Positions 12,691 through 24,375 of a DNA stretch of 64,000 nt are shown here, piece after piece. Numbering within the stretch: the first letter of the stretch is position 1; each line of letters begins with the position of its first letter. The notes under the pieces are model-generated. The model saw only the letters and a list, made by a program, of their open reading frames with translations, did no database searches and was not told the DNA's origin. Position numbers and translations under genes: made by a program. The DNA comes from Fragum whitleyi (taxonomy: Eukaryota > Mollusca > Bivalvia > Cardiida > Cardiidae). Location of the stretch: NCBI GenBank assembly GCA_948146395.1, contig OX411546.1, positions 21,988,449 to 22,052,448 on the forward strand, in the 5' to 3' direction.

Positions 12691-14159
12691 AAATAACATT
12701 CGAGATAAATTGTGTGGAATCACTTGCCAAAATATGTATGTTTCGTTATTGCCGGTAAAGTTTATCCGATCCTTTAAAATTGTGCGCGTAACATGTAACG
12801 CCGTTCAGACGTCATGTTCGAGGTATCGCGTATCGTTTTGTATAAAATGTTATTTCGAGTGGACGTTCTATTGACATGATTAATTTTGAGCCTGTGTGTG
12901 ACATTTCCAACAATTTGAAATGTTCATTAGGTGCAAACACTGAGTCGCATTGCTTGCCAACTATAAATGTAATGATGTAAATGATGGTCTACAGCTGCTT
13001 TGAGACCTTATCTATCTACTGATTGCATATAGGGAACACTCTGGTCAGACTGTGCGGATGCACAGGCTGGTCAGAGTCTTTACTTTGCGTATATTAGAAA
13101 TTGTTGGAAATATCACGCAGAGGCTCATTTAAGATCGTTTTTCTTGCAGGAGATCGATATGCCCACTACTAATGCCATATCGGCTCTCAAGGCCGATTCG
13201 AACTTACCGAATGAACCGATATTACGTTATTTTTGGTAACAAATATTAATAATTAGAGAATTTAATAACCGCGCATAGATTTAAAGCTTTTGAAGAGCTC
13301 TTTCTTTCAAACACTTAATTCCGAGAGCTCTGGCTATGAATAGATGAAACACGAATTAAATGACTGATTTACTCTTATTTACACTGATTTCATAAGATAG
13401 CTCGACGTTTCTGCGGCGTCTCTCATTCTCTGATTTCACAAAAATAACGTTGAATTAGATCTACGTTACGCTTTTTCAAAAGCCTTAGATTGCTGTGACG
13501 TCTCTAAATGAATTATATTGCAGTACCACGACTTTCAAGGGCGTTATACAATACCATGCTAGTTAATTAGTTTAATATTGGTACTCTTGCTACAATCTTG
13601 TTTTGAATTATTATTCATTTATGTGCTTTTCACAATATGTTTATGTAAGTTGTAATTTGGATTATGAGCTATTATGTTCAAAGACGATAGAAGACTTTTG
13701 TTAAGTTCTGTTTATCGCTGATCAATATTTAGTTGATTTTACTGAACTTATATCCCTATAGGACAATCAAAAATTCGTTTGAAAATTTGCATCTATGAAT
13801 CGCCAGGGAAACACTTTCCAGGGAAACACCTCCTTTTACATGGGAAGGGATTTAATCATGAAAGTTTTTTACTCTGTAGTATTTTCACGGTTTGCCTCCC
13901 ATGGAAGCATTTAGAGGGAGCATGAAATTCTTCAATGAATCTGGGTATTTTAGATCCTTGGTGAAAGTATTTCACAGAGGGGTCTGAGATAGTGGGGGCC
14001 TATATAAGTATTAAATATAAATTATTTAAAAATTTAATTTTGAATTTTGGCCAGTCTGATATATCGCGTGGAAAAAGGCCTATTTATTGAAAATCGTTTT
14101 GAGTTTGCATGGAAAATGCCTAATTATTGAAAATGATTCGGTGTCGGGCATTTTCAATT
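12691..14159 (+). other. SOBP intron, no gene seen
   Basis: AT-rich intronic sequence. Apart from a partial copy of the ATATCGGC motif near 13165-13200, nothing is recognised. Confidence 0.4.
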
Positions 14160-14431
14160 TGTGATACGCACAACGAAAAGGGGGCATCTGGGAACTTTGT
14201 AAAATAAATATTTGATTAAGAGATTGGGTCCAGCATAGATCAACCATAGATCGCACTTCAATTTTTTTTGCATGGGAAGGTAGATTAATCATTCTAGATT
14301 CAGAAAATAAGCAAAGTGTGGAAAGTTTCGACCGTAGTCAGTCTGCGCAATCCGCGCAGTCTTACTACTGTCGACATTTTACGCACTACCCAGATGGTTC
14401 CTTTTCGCGTGACGGGTCACATTGAATAATA
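14160..14431. mobile_element. MITE with TGTGACCCGTCACGCG-type ends, 272 bp
   Basis: The left end TGTGATACGCACAACGAAAAGG and the right end CCTTTTCGCGTGACGGGTCACA form imperfect terminal inverted repeats. The internal segment (CATCTGGGAACTT..GTAAAATA) is collinear with the copy at 58736-58949. Partial copies sit near 9990 and at 57234. No transposase, so non-autonomous. Confidence 0.8.
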
Positions 14432-14585
14432 TATTTATTCCAGAAGCAGTCAACCGGATGTTACACTCCAAAAAGTTATTTTCATGCATGTAAAATAGTC
14501 AACCTAGATTGAACCAAATTAGAAATATTTCGAACAAAGTCAGTCTTTACTAGCCGTTTGGTCCCGTTTTCCCCTGAAGGTCACA

Positions 14586-14642
14586 TATCGAAGGTTCAGC
14601 GCAATAGGAACTTAGTGCAGTATTGCGCTGAACCCTCAATAT
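14586..14642. repeat. Palindrome with GGTTCAGCGCAATA arms
   Basis: Arms AGGTTCAGCGCAATA (14592-14606) and TATTGCGCTGAACCCT (14621-14636). Outer bases ATAT and CAATAT extend the symmetry. Shares its GGYTCAGCGC arm with the palindromes at 10373 and 38639. Confidence 0.75.
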
Positions 14643-14739
14643 GTATTCAAACAATTCGACGATACCAATACTTAAAGGTCGATAGTAGTAATTGATGACA
14701 GCGAAGCGACACTTACGACAGTGTTAGCGCGCTCTGACA

Positions 14740-14905
14740 ATCGTAAACCTATGTAAGAAAGTAGTTGGAGGCTAGGAAAGGATGTGATGGTAGTACCGGT
14801 ATGAGAAATACCAGAAATCCACTGTTAGGTGCTCCAGCCACGTGATATGACTGAAAAATTGCTGAAAGCGACATTAAACTTCATACAAACAAACAAATCA
14901 GCACT
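14740..14905 (+). mobile_element. SINE, 5'-truncated copy
   Basis: Carries the body shared by all SINE copies in this window (GTTGGAGGCTAGGAAAGG, then ACCAGAAATCCACTGTTAGG) and the CATACAAACAAACAAA tail. The tRNA-like head is missing. Confidence 0.8.
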
Positions 14906-14955
14906 TGGATAAAAAATATTAGAGGTTTCATACAATTCTCATGATATACTTACAG

Positions 14956-15036
14956 AGCTGTGTGGTCTGGATGTTAACTCACTGGCACAACAACACATGA
15001 ACCTGGTGACGGCGTTAAAGCGGAAAGAACAAGGAG
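14956..15036 (+). CDS. SOBP: SOBP internal exon, 81 nt, probable cassette exon
   Basis: Acceptor TACTTACAG (ends 14955) and donor GAG|GTACAT (15037). Length 81 nt with phase 1 at both ends. Joined after the exon ending at 6879 it reads K-LCGLDVNSLAQQHMNLVT and then ALKRKEQGE into the last exon, with no stop. It looks protein-coding because the frame is exactly the one required by both flanking exons and the amphipathic LxxQHxxLVTALKRKEQ helix is unlike surrounding intron sequence. Skipping it also keeps the reading frame, so it could be alternatively used. I do not recall an identical segment in vertebrate SOBP, so conservation should be tested; its exon status is inferred. Confidence 0.7.
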
Positions 15037-15111
15037 GTACATGCAAGATAATACAATGTCAATTTTTAATTTATGTATTTCTTTTACAAAATTCTGCATT
15101 TCACTAAATGT

Positions 15112-15605
15112 TTTGTATGGAAAAAGATATCTATCGAGGTTCGGGGAATTGATAATTCTCGAGGATCTGCCGAGTTAGATATTTTTTCATACAATACAAT
15201 AAGTACGTAAATTATATTTATCCTATAACCTCTATTTTCCTTGTTTTCGCCGATTTTCTAATAGAAATGCAAGTCTCTAAACATAACCGCTTTATGTCAT
15301 TGTTCTAAAAATATCCATGTGATATCATAAAAATTATCATATTTGATATTATCACACAGTAATTTGTATAGTTATAAGACAAAAAAAAAATTTAAACGTT
15401 TTTTTTTTGTGACTAGTCTTCTTTGTACCTGTAGTCTTAAATAGATATAGTTATGAATCAATTGGCTAGAATAATTACTTATATACGTTATATACCTTAA
15501 TCTTATAACTATACAAATAACCGTGTGATAATAAACCCCTATGATATTTTTTTATGATGTCACATGGATATTTTTAGAACAATAACATAATGCAGTTATT
15601 TTTAG
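15112..15605. repeat. Composite palindromic MITE (AAGTACGTA / ATATCACATGGAT family), copy 1
   Basis: Two nested palindromes. The first, 15117-15210, has arms TTGTATG.AAAAGATATCTA and TAGATATTTTTTCATACAA. The second has arms at about 15290-15382 and 15500-15605 (TGTTCTAAAAATATCCATGT facing ACATGGATATTTTTAGAACA; GTATAGTTATAAG facing CTTATAACTATAC). Copies at 22695-23020 and 41921-43250 carry the same modules. Located 76 bp after the SOBP 81-nt exon. Confidence 0.8.
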
Positions 15606-15984
15606 AAACTTCAGAAAGTGGCATTCAGATCGAAAACACGTGCAGGGGGGAGAACCTGCGTAACGACTTTAAAACCGTCGATTTTTATCGTAGTAGTCCC
15701 TTTTTCTGAGAATACGTGTAATCATAGTGACACAAGTTTTTGTCCTTTAAGAAAAGCAGTTACCACAACATTTTCTTTTAGTTGCAGGGATGAGTTATCC
15801 TCCGTTACTAGAAAAGTAACTTTTGGACTATAATTTTCGCGTTGTTCAAAAAGTATCGATCAAAAAGAAATTTTCGCTTGACAAAGGCAAATAATTAAAT
15901 TGTTTTCAGTAACATCAATGGGGACTGATAAACGTCGTAACTACAGCTTATTATCTTTTTAGCAAACAGGCTTTTGTTTAATTT

Positions 15985-16175
15985 GTTTTTTTGTATGGGG
16001 TTAACCACCGCTTTCAGCATTTTTTTCAGTTTTATCTTAGATGCTGGAGCACATAACAATGTATTCCTGGTATATCTAACACCTGTACAACCATCATATC
16101 CTTTCCTAGCCTCCAGCTGCTATCTCACATAGGTCTACGATTATCAACCTATTGGTGAGAGACAAATGAACAGGT
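15985..16175 (-). mobile_element. SINE copy, minus strand
   Basis: Complement of the SINE body. Blocks seen on the plus strand are GGGGTTAACCACCGCTTTCA, TTCCTGGTATATCTAACACC, CCTTTCCTAGCCTCCAGCTG and ATAGGTCTACGATTATCAAC. The tRNA-like head is absent. Confidence 0.8.
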
Positions 16176-17149
16176 TTTAATTATCTTATCATTGGAGAAA
16201 TTCCATTACAAACAAATTATTTGAATTTCAGCTAATTGTGGATTGATTTGTCTACCAAACAAAGATAGTTATTTGACTGCACTCAATGCATCTCGGCTCT
16301 CTTATATATCTTATTGGCTAAATCTCGATTTATTTAAAATTTTGAAATCTTTGCGATGTTCACGGAGGCCATAGTTTTTAAGTTGGAATGCGGAGCAATT
16401 CCAACTTAGATTTAACAAAACCGCAAATTGAACACAAGATAATTCGATTTCGGATTTTCTGATAACACATATCACGTGAACAGGATGTGAATACACTTCG
16501 ACCTATTTTGTATATCTCAACTTGACATAGGCATGCAGTTTATTTCATCAAGAAGTAATAATGTCAAACAATTACACAACAATCACTTCATGTAAATTAT
16601 TAACACGCCTATTTATGCTTTAAACGATATTCATTGAAACTTGCGTACGAATTTACTAGTAACCACATATTTACATTACTATATTTGGAAATCATGTGAT
16701 AAGTCAAGTCCAATTAAGTCAGCTATTGACAATAGCACTGGCCAATCACGTGAACTGCTGATTTGGTAATGTCCCGACCTGTTTTTCGTAGAAGTGTGGA
16801 AATAGCACAAGCCAATCACGTGCTCTGCTTATATGGTAATGTCGCGAGCGGTTTTTCGTAGAATTATGTTGTAGCTTCTTTTAGAGGTCTAGTTTCTCTT
16901 TCTGAACGAACTTTTTACACACTTCTACAAAATAGTTCAAATGTTTTTATATCTAATTGTTCCGTAAAGCATCATTAGAAACGCGCAACATCTGCAGATT
17001 ATTTATCCGTATTAAAATCCGATCCAGCAAATATTCTCTTTCTAATACTTCTCTAAAACAACAACAAAAAAAACGGAACCCCATTTCCAAATCGCGCGAT
17101 AATTTCTCCGATGGTGGACGCAGCAAGGATCGATGAAGGTATAGATCGA

Positions 17150-17212
17150 CAAGTGATCAAAGGTCAATTTTGTCTCCACCTGTATAGACAAAATCTACCT
17201 TTGATCACTCAC
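17150..17212. repeat. Hairpin with GTGATCAAAGGT arms
   Basis: GTGATCAAAGGT and ATTTTGTCT face AGACAAAAT and ACCTTTGATCAC across a 10-base loop: about 24 paired bases. Intronic. No other copy noticed. Confidence 0.7.
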
Positions 17213-17638
17213 CCTAAATTGCGGGTCTATAGGCAAATATTTATCTTCTCTTTCTGCTTTTGTCCATTTTCTTTAAAATTGCTTAGACATAAATTCACTT
17301 GTGCAAAAATACGCATGTGTGCAATCCTTCAAATATCATTGAAGATTATGACAGGTTAACTACCCTTGGTTTTTATCAAATATCTGAACGAGTTTACCAA
17401 CCCTACAGGTTTTGTCTTCAGTGGCCTCTTTCAAGAAAGGTCATACGACAGAAATTTGATCTAATCACAATCGTACGATTAAAATTGGCTTTCAAGAAAC
17501 ATTTTGGGCTTTCAAGAAACATGTCGTATTGTTTAATTTACTCATAAATTCACAACACCTAAAGGCTAGTCGTGAATTTTGCGATTTAGACTGTGCAAGC
17601 ATACGCACGCATGTACGCCCACTTTTCTTGTAAAGCAC

Positions 17639-18400
17639 AACTCCTCCAAAGTTTCTTATGGATTTGGATGAAACTTTAACAGAATGTTCCTAGTCACCTG
17701 ACCCTGCGCATAAACTCACGGTTTGGTGAATTGCAGCCGCGTCTTGGAAAAGGGGGCCTTCACGTAAAAAAATCTTGTGTTCATACAACTCCTCCTCCAT
17801 TTATGGACCGATTTTGATGATACTTTCACAAAACGTTCCTAGTCACCTGACCTAGCGCACATTCTAACGCAGTTTGGTGAATTTCAGCCGTGCCATGGAA
17901 AAAAGGGCCTTCTTGAAAAAAGATTTTGTGAACGCAACTCCTCCATTTATGGAATGATTTGGATGAAACTTTCACATAATGTTCCTAGTCATCTGAACTT
18001 GCCTGTATAGTCGCGGCTTGGTGAATTACAATTACGTCTTAGAAAAAGGGACCTTCTTGTAAAATGCTTGTGAACGCAACTCCTTCTTTATTTATGGACT
18101 TATTTTAAAAAGATTTTTTAACGAAATGTACATTGTTACCTGACCTTTTGCATGTCGTAGCAGTTAAGAGAATTTCAGTCGCGTCATGGAAAAGGGGGCC
18201 TTCATGTCAAAATTCTTTTGAATACAACTCCTCCTTCATGGAAGAAATATCCGTATTGTTAATTTTCTTTTAATACATATTGTACATTTGTACAAGATGA
18301 AAGTTAATAGCTCTTTTATCCCCCGCCGTTTTCGGCGAGGGGATATAGTAATGGTCTCCGTCCGTCTTTCCATCGTTCCGAGGTTCCGTCACTAAACTTT
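17639..18400 (-). repeat. Repeat with four or more tandem 142-158 bp units and a CCCCGCCG hairpin end
   Basis: AACTCCTCC-type landmarks recur at 17639, 17787, 17936, 18078 and 18236. Each unit holds TGGAT..GATGAAACTTTCAC, ATGTTCCTAGTCACCTGACC and GAAAAGGGGGCCTTC. It ends at 18316-18350 in a hairpin (CCCCGCCG..CGGCGAGGGG) followed by ATATAGTAATGGTCTCCGTC. The same end appears inverted at about 60470-60530. Non-coding, inside the last SOBP intron. Confidence 0.75.
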
Positions 18401-19224
18401 TCCGGAGCATATCTCCTAAAGTATAATAGCTATCGTACGATTTTTCTTCTTGAAAGAGACCCCAGGTCCCACTGGAATACCTACAATACTCATGAATAAT
18501 TATGCTCTTTTCTTCTCGATTCGCGCATGGTAATCATATCATCTGCGTGTACATTGCTTTAAAGTAAGCACGAATAAATTTTCTTGGTTTTTCTAATACA
18601 GAATTATTTTCTCTCATTCCTTCTTTTTTATTATTTTTCTTTTATCAGATGCAGGCATGTATAGCGATTCAGGGAAATAAGCGTATCTCGTTATTGAAAT
18701 ACATTGATTAATATACGCCCGTCAAAAGACGAGACGTATTATGAAATCACCTCGGCGGTGGGCGGGAGGCGTCAGCTTTGCTAGTGGCTTGATGTCACCG
18801 TCTCTTGAACGCATTCCAACTTATCAGTACTTTCAGTACTTTGATTTTTTTGTTTGTTATTTTTTTTAAATCTCGTACATAATGCTATAAGCTCTGTGAC
18901 GCCGCTATAACAACAACGTTATTATCTCCCGCTAGCAATTAAAACATATGACTATATCAGATGAATACGACAGCAGGCCGATTTGAAATTGTCTTTTGTG
19001 GATGTAATCCACAATGACAATAGTACCCTTTAAGCTGCACAATGAATAAAACTTTGTAAGTCTAAATTATATCACTGTATCTTCTACTTCCATGTTTATT
19101 TTCTGCTACATCGGCTGGGGGGGCGTTTTACTAAACGTCTTACGAAAAAAATAATTGTAGGTAAAACTCAAAACTCGTCCCTGGTGTTTTCATTTATTGT
19201 TAATTTCTGTCTTGCAATTTCTAA

Positions 19225-19256
19225 TTGGAATCGTCTTTAGAAGACGATTCCAATGA
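19225..19256. repeat. Perfect hairpin TTGGAATCGTCTT / AAGACGATTCCAA
   Basis: 13-bp arms around a 3-base loop. A similar-looking but distinct hairpin (TAAGTTGGAAT..ATTCCAACTTA) is at 16378-16408. Function unknown. Confidence 0.7.
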
Positions 19257-19487
19257 GATGATGCATGGTAGAATTCCATATTTAGCTACTTCTATAGAAG
19301 CAACTTTAATTTTTGACTTACGAAAAATTTGATCGTAAGATGTATAGTGAAACAGGCCTCAAGGGTTTCCTTTTCAAATTGCATCCTCTTCTCACTTTCG
19401 TCCGCAACCTCTTTAAATTCAGACCGGTCTAGAAATTAAGAAAAAAGGGAAAAGGTTTATACAAAAGAAGCAGGAAAGGATTCCATC

Positions 19488-19612
19488 CTGCGCACAGGAT
19501 GACAAAAAGTGACAAACTGTTTGCAAGCTGTAACCCGCTTTGCAAGCAAGTGCTCTTGTAAACGGAATATAATTTGAAAATAGTTTGCACCGTTTTGTTA
19601 TTCTGAACGCAG
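19488..19612. mobile_element. MITE with CTGCG..AGGATGACAAAA ends, copy 2
   Basis: Left end CTGCGCACAGGATGACAAAA and right end GTTTTGTTATTCTGAACGCAG form terminal inverted repeats; inner arms are AAACTGTTTGCA and AAAATAGTTTGCA. 125 bp, ending 58 bp before the SOBP last-exon acceptor. Sister copy at 7041-7161. Confidence 0.8.
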
Positions 19613-19670
19613 AGCCGGATATAATCTAATTATTGAAGAGACTTAATCCATACTATTTTTGATATTTCAG

Positions 19671-21664
19671 AGACTTCAGAGGCATCAGATCTAGAAAACG
19701 GTCAAGTTGATCCCTCCTTGTGTGCATGGTGTCGAAAGCCGGGTAACAAACAGTTCTCTTTGGAGGGACCAAACGGTGTCCGTGTGTTCTGCAGTGAAGT
19801 GTGTTTTACCCAATGTCGTCGTGCTACCTTCAAGAAGACTCGAGTTTGTGACTGGTGTAAGCATGTCAGACACACTGTGAACTATGTAGAGCTTAATGAC
19901 GGAGACACGCAACTGCAGTTCTGTACAGAAAAGTGCCTTAATCAGTATAAGATGAGTATATTTTGTAAGGAAACGCAAGAACATTTACAGAAAATGGCGG
20001 ACAAAACGGGCGATGAAAGTTCTGGGGAAAGTGATAGCGAAAGAGCTATTCTTATTACACCCGATTTATGGTTAAAGTCAGATAAAAGAAATATCAAGGA
20101 TAAAATCGGTGATAAAAAGCGTTCTCGATTGAGGCCTAGCCGGACTATCAGTCCAGAAAATAAGACCCAGTCACAATCAGTCACCGATGACATATATGAT
20201 ACTGCGACTTCTAGAAGATTCAAAACAGAAGGGGGCATTCGCCAGCGAAAATTTCCCTTAGTTAGAGAGAGAAGCCCGAGTCCAAAGGTTAGTGAACCTA
20301 GAGCAATGACTGCATCGCCCCACCCACCACCACCACAAGGTACAATACCACCTAATATCTTACACCCAGCTCTAGCCGGTATGACGCCCTGGTTACCGGC
20401 ACAATTCATGGGCGCCCTCGCCCCGGGTATGGTGCCCTATCCTGGATTCTCACCATTAATGTTTCCACCAGGGATGGTCCCTCAGTTTGCCGCCATGGTA
20501 CAAGGAGATGGAAACAGACCGTCACTTAAAGATAGAGAGCCTGGTGAACGAGAGCAGAAAGTAATTGGGAAGAAAGAACCACTGAATTATAGTCACGTGA
20601 ACAGATTGTTAAGCCCCACCTCCGATAGATCGTCCGTGTCGGATACGTCGTCTCATGATATCAGTCAATCACGATCTCCTAATTCAATGGACAAACGCAC
20701 AAGTAGTTTATTCCCTGTTGACTTTCCACAACTCTTTGCTAGTCATGGATTCAATCAACCACAAGCATCGTCAACAAGAAATGACAATACAAATAGTAAC
20801 CCAACTGCATCTAACTTCCCTAAAATTCCACCTGTGACAATGATGGTCCCATTTCCCGTCGTGGTCCCATTTCCGGTTCCAATACCAATCCCAATCCCCT
20901 TAACATACCAACAATTAAAAACATTATTCGGACATGATCATCAGTCTAGTTCTTCGCATCGCGATGAGAAACCCGTTCGATTAATTCCGGAGAGAATTCG
21001 TGGAGAAGTATCGCCAAGATCTTATTCGGTACAAAGTCCGATGTCGACAGCATCTGTTTCTGATAGACAGACGGAAAGTAACGATGTGAGATCTGGTAGT
21101 CGGAACTCTTGTCCGGATTTATCGAACACTTTCGGATTAAACGAAAAGAATACCACAGAAACGTACAAATACACGAAACGGTCCAGAACCCCGGATACTG
21201 CACGGTCTCTGGATCTGTCAAATAGTGTTAAAAGATACCGATACGAACTGATAAACGGGAACTCAGAGGACGGTGCGATTGATCTATCATCGAATAGACA
21301 TAATGGAAACTCACTGGATGATAGGAGCTCTGAAAACAGTATGGATTTAAGAAGTGTAGATGACGACAAGGAGTTTTTAAGAGACGAAGATGACAATGTT
21401 CCTGAGAAAGATTCGACTGTACCAAAGATACATATTATCACCCACGACGAGGAAAGCCCGCCCTTAAACCAATCCCTTCCCCTACCCCCTACGGAAAACT
21501 CATATTCTACCCGTCGGGGTCTGATTTTAGACGCTCCCACCGTGCCAAAGAAGTCAAGAAGCCCGTCACCACAAGAACGACGGTTGTATGTTCGAAATGT
21601 GCCTAGAGTTATCATAGAAGCGGCGCGTAGACGATGTATGCGGACTAGGATTCGCACGAAATAG
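19671..21664 (+). CDS. SOBP: SOBP last coding exon: two FCS zinc fingers, Pro-rich block, C-terminus
   Basis: Sine oculis-binding protein homolog, a nuclear cofactor-type protein known to bind SIX-family proteins. The acceptor is GATATTTCAG (ends 19670). The coding frame starts with two bases that complete a codon from either upstream exon and continues TSEASDLENG before the first finger. From the methionine at 19718 taken as residue 1: FCS-type finger 1 uses C2, C5, C25 and C29, and finger 2 uses C44, C47, C69 and C73 (motifs CAWC, FCSEVC, CDWCKH.RHT, FCTEKCLNQYKM). Further on come a Pro-rich segment, the hallmark VPFPVVVPFPVPIPIPIP block (about 20845-20905), Asp-Leu-Ser motifs such as AIDLSS (about 21275) that resemble SUMO-interacting motifs, and a basic end RRRCMRTRIRTK before TAG, like the family's RRCLRIRNQNK-type terminus. 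The linker between the fingers is much shorter than in human SOBP. The protein fragment is 663 residues. Identity is secure; the methionine at 19718 is not a start. Confidence 0.95.
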
Positions 21665-22694
21665 AAACAAGTCGTCTGCAAAGTTATTGCATATAGGCCT
21701 ACACAGTATATTACATAAACGATGCCGAAGTCTTACATGTTATAATTTTTTAATCAAAGTCTTATGCTTTTAACACAAAGTGAACTATTTCATGTTTGTC
21801 ATACTTTGGCATTTTTTTTTTAATTTATAAGGTATTTAGTATGTGACTTTATAACTGGGCTGGCCTAGTCCATTTTGAAAATACAAAGTAGGGCTTACAG
21901 ATAGTCTTCTCATCCGCATGAAATTATTAGGATCTAAGTAGGTACATGTATCCATCTGTTGGATAGTCAGTGGGCGACCAAATCACTACAGGTTCGAGTA
22001 AAGTGTTTTGACCGTGTTTTAAGGCATATCATTTCCCTACAAAAAGCAGTATGGCCAGGTATTTTATGTATAAAATTGAAGCTCTAGATGAGCACAGGCA
22101 GTAAGGTAATATATGACAAACCTAGCTATACCGGTACAAATTGTATATCTTAAACATTGTGGAAAGGGGTCGTTTTGTAGAAAACAAGCAACAGCATGGC
22201 GGTTGGGTAAAGTTGGCTCATATTTCAAATTAGTCTTTAGTACAAACCAGGTAGTACTACAACCGCGTGTATAAAACCCCGATCCAAAAAGTAATGATTC
22301 AAGCAATATACTTTGACTTATTTTACTAACATAAACGTCGTTCTTATTTAGTAACGTGTAGACCTATGTAAAGTATGGTGTGTTATAACCAATATAAATG
22401 GAGATTAATAATTCGTATACCTGTTAGGTTGTTTAGAAATATAATTTATCATTCTTTTTCATGAAATGACAAATATGTAATGATTTGTAAAAAAAGTAGA
22501 AAAAAAAAACACCCGAAGAGAGACATGTTTCGATTATGGTGTGATGTTGCACCATCAATAACATCTGTTTTAAAAACAGAACGAGCCGGTTTTGCGTGTA
22601 TGTTGACAAAATAGATGGAAATTGTTTGTTTGCAAAATCCCTTTGAATCGGAGTTTTATATCTACGGTTGTAGCGATACCTAGTTAAGTACATT

Positions 22695-23020
22695 TATCTT
22701 ATAACTATACAAATATCCGTGTGATAACATCCCGTATAAATTTTTTATGATATCACATAGTTATTTTTTGAGAAATGATATAATGCGGTTATTTTCAGTA
22801 ACTTGCATTTCTGTTAGAAACATCGACGAATAGAAGACAAAAAGAGGCTATAAGATGAATATATTACGTACTTAGTGTATTGTATGAAAAAGATATCTAA
22901 CTCGGTTGTGGGAATTGATAATTGTCTCGGCAGAGCCTCGACAATTTTCTATTCTCCCAACCTCGTTAGAAATTTTTCTTCCATATAATACACTAAGTAC
23001 GTATTATATTTGTCTATTTT
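22695..23020. mobile_element. Composite palindromic MITE, copy 2
   Basis: Same modules as 15112-15605: CTTATAACTATACAAATA, GTGTGATAAC and TATGATATCACATAG, then the palindrome ACGTACTTAGTGTATTGTAT..TACACTAAGTACGT (22873-23003). The transcribed palindrome would form a long hairpin if retained in the SOBP 3' UTR. Confidence 0.8.
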
Positions 23021-23558
23021 CTGTCCAAATTAACGCAAATTTTACACAGTCGTAATGAAGTTTGTTTTTTGGGGGTTTGTTTTTCAACTAAATGCCCCTT
23101 TCCATAATGGTAAGGCTATACTGATATGAGATGGGGTTTCAACTGTTGTGCAACTGCTTGTGCTTATCATGAGCTTCAATTTGATATTTTTTTGTTACTG
23201 ATTCGTGATATTTACTCAGCTGTATATCCTTGCGTGGCTGGCTTTGGACGCTGAACAGAAAAAAAAAGGTTTCATTCTTTTTTATGATCTTGGGCTCTGA
23301 AGAAAATAGTTATTTTTTTTTCCATTTATAGGCCTACTCTCCTCTTCGAGAGTGGGCCTCTGTTAACTCTAATCCTTTTGGCAGAATAGGTCAAGGTCAA
23401 ACTGTCTTTGCATGCTGACCATAGTCTATATTGTCTGCAAACACTTTGTATACTTTGTTTAATTGTAGTCTGACTTGGATCTAGTGCTATTCAGAACCGA
23501 AATATTATCAACTTAAAAGGATTTTTTGTATTATTTATTTGTAAATATGTACACATGT

Positions 23559-23591
23559 AATAAATTGTCAACAAATTGACTCGTGAATAAA
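23559..23591 (+). promoter_or_regulatory. Candidate polyadenylation signals for SOBP
   Basis: AATAAA at 23559-23564 and again at 23586-23591, followed by T-rich sequence (GTCTTTTAAATC). Assigned to SOBP by position only. Confidence 0.45.
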
Positions 23592-23634
23592 TCGTCTTTT
23601 AAATCATCTTATCCAAAACCTAGCTGATTAAAAT

Positions 23635-23925
23635 TGCGCCGCCGTCATAACGCTGTTGGTAACTCGTCGGACTAATATTCAAAAGGTCCCGGGTACGATT
23701 CCCGACGGAGGCACTCATTTTCCCGACTATTTGTCTTCCACCAATGGGTTGAAAATCGTAGACCTATGTGGAATAGCTGATGAAAGCTAGGAAATGATAA
23801 AATGGTAGTACTGGTGTGAAAAATACCAGGATCCTATTGTTAGGTACTCCAGTATCCACGATGTGACTGAAATATTGTTAAAAAACGGCTTAAAATCCCA
23901 TTTGAACAAACAAGTCTTAAAGTCG
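23635..23925 (+). mobile_element. SINE, near full length with tRNA-like head
   Basis: The head carries an A-box-like GCTGTTGGTAACTCGTCGG and a B-box-like CCCGGGTACGATTCCC. The shared body (ATCGTAGACCTATGTGG, GAAAGCTAGGAAATG, ATACCAGGATCC) and the CATTTGAACAAACAAG tail follow. It is a retroposon, not a functional tRNA gene: no complete cloverleaf was found. Confidence 0.8.
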
Positions 23926-23998
23926 CAGAATTAATCAAATACTAAATGTTTTATTCTAGACTAGTTAGGGTGATTATAAGTCAGAACCATGGTTTGCT

Positions 23999-24174
23999 TT
24001 TAAAGAAGTGGGCTCATAATAGTTCCGCAATATTTCGGAACTCATAATCGTTCACGACGTTGACCGAGGTTTCCTAATGAAAATCATTAGGAAACCTCGG
24101 TTAACACTGTTAAAATTCACTAATTCCAAAACGTTACGGACATATTTCGGGTACTTTACCTTAAAATGAATTGC
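23999..24174. mobile_element. TTAA-flanked palindromic MITE, diverged copy
   Basis: Related to 62222-62378. It starts TTTAAAGAAGTGGGCTCATAAT and ends TTCGGGTACTTTACCTTAA. The central palindrome GAGGTTTCCTAATGA / TCATTAGGAAACCTC is essentially perfect. Confidence 0.7.
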
Positions 24175-24375
24175 CCCCAAGGAAATACAAAGAGCATTAT
24201 CGGATGCGCAAAGCTGCACAGACGAAGAAATTGTGGAAGATAGCGTTACCTTGCTGCTTTAACGTAGACTCCTATCTAAATTATTTGACTTTTATTGGAG
24301 AGACTTCGTAAGTTTACAAGACGTTTTAGCGAAATGGGGTAACATTCCTGGTGACACAATCGCCTTTTCTCCCCC

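Larger units (their letters stand above)
21665..23600 (+). other. SOBP 3' untranslated / downstream region
   Basis: AT-rich sequence after the SOBP stop with no further coding frame. Two AATAAA signals occur at 23559 and 23586; these are the first convincing tandem pair after the stop and imply a 3' UTR of up to about 1.9 kb. A palindromic MITE (22695-23020) would then lie inside the UTR. An earlier variant signal could be used instead. Confidence 0.5.

Noticed and set aside
19718..19720. ATG before CAWC as the SOBP start codon
   Set aside because: The upstream sequence to the acceptor at 19670 is open in the same frame and phase-compatible with upstream exons. On the plus strand this position reads GTGTGCATGG, where TGT GCA TGG encodes the CAW of the zinc finger, so any ATG here is out of the family's frame context or internal.
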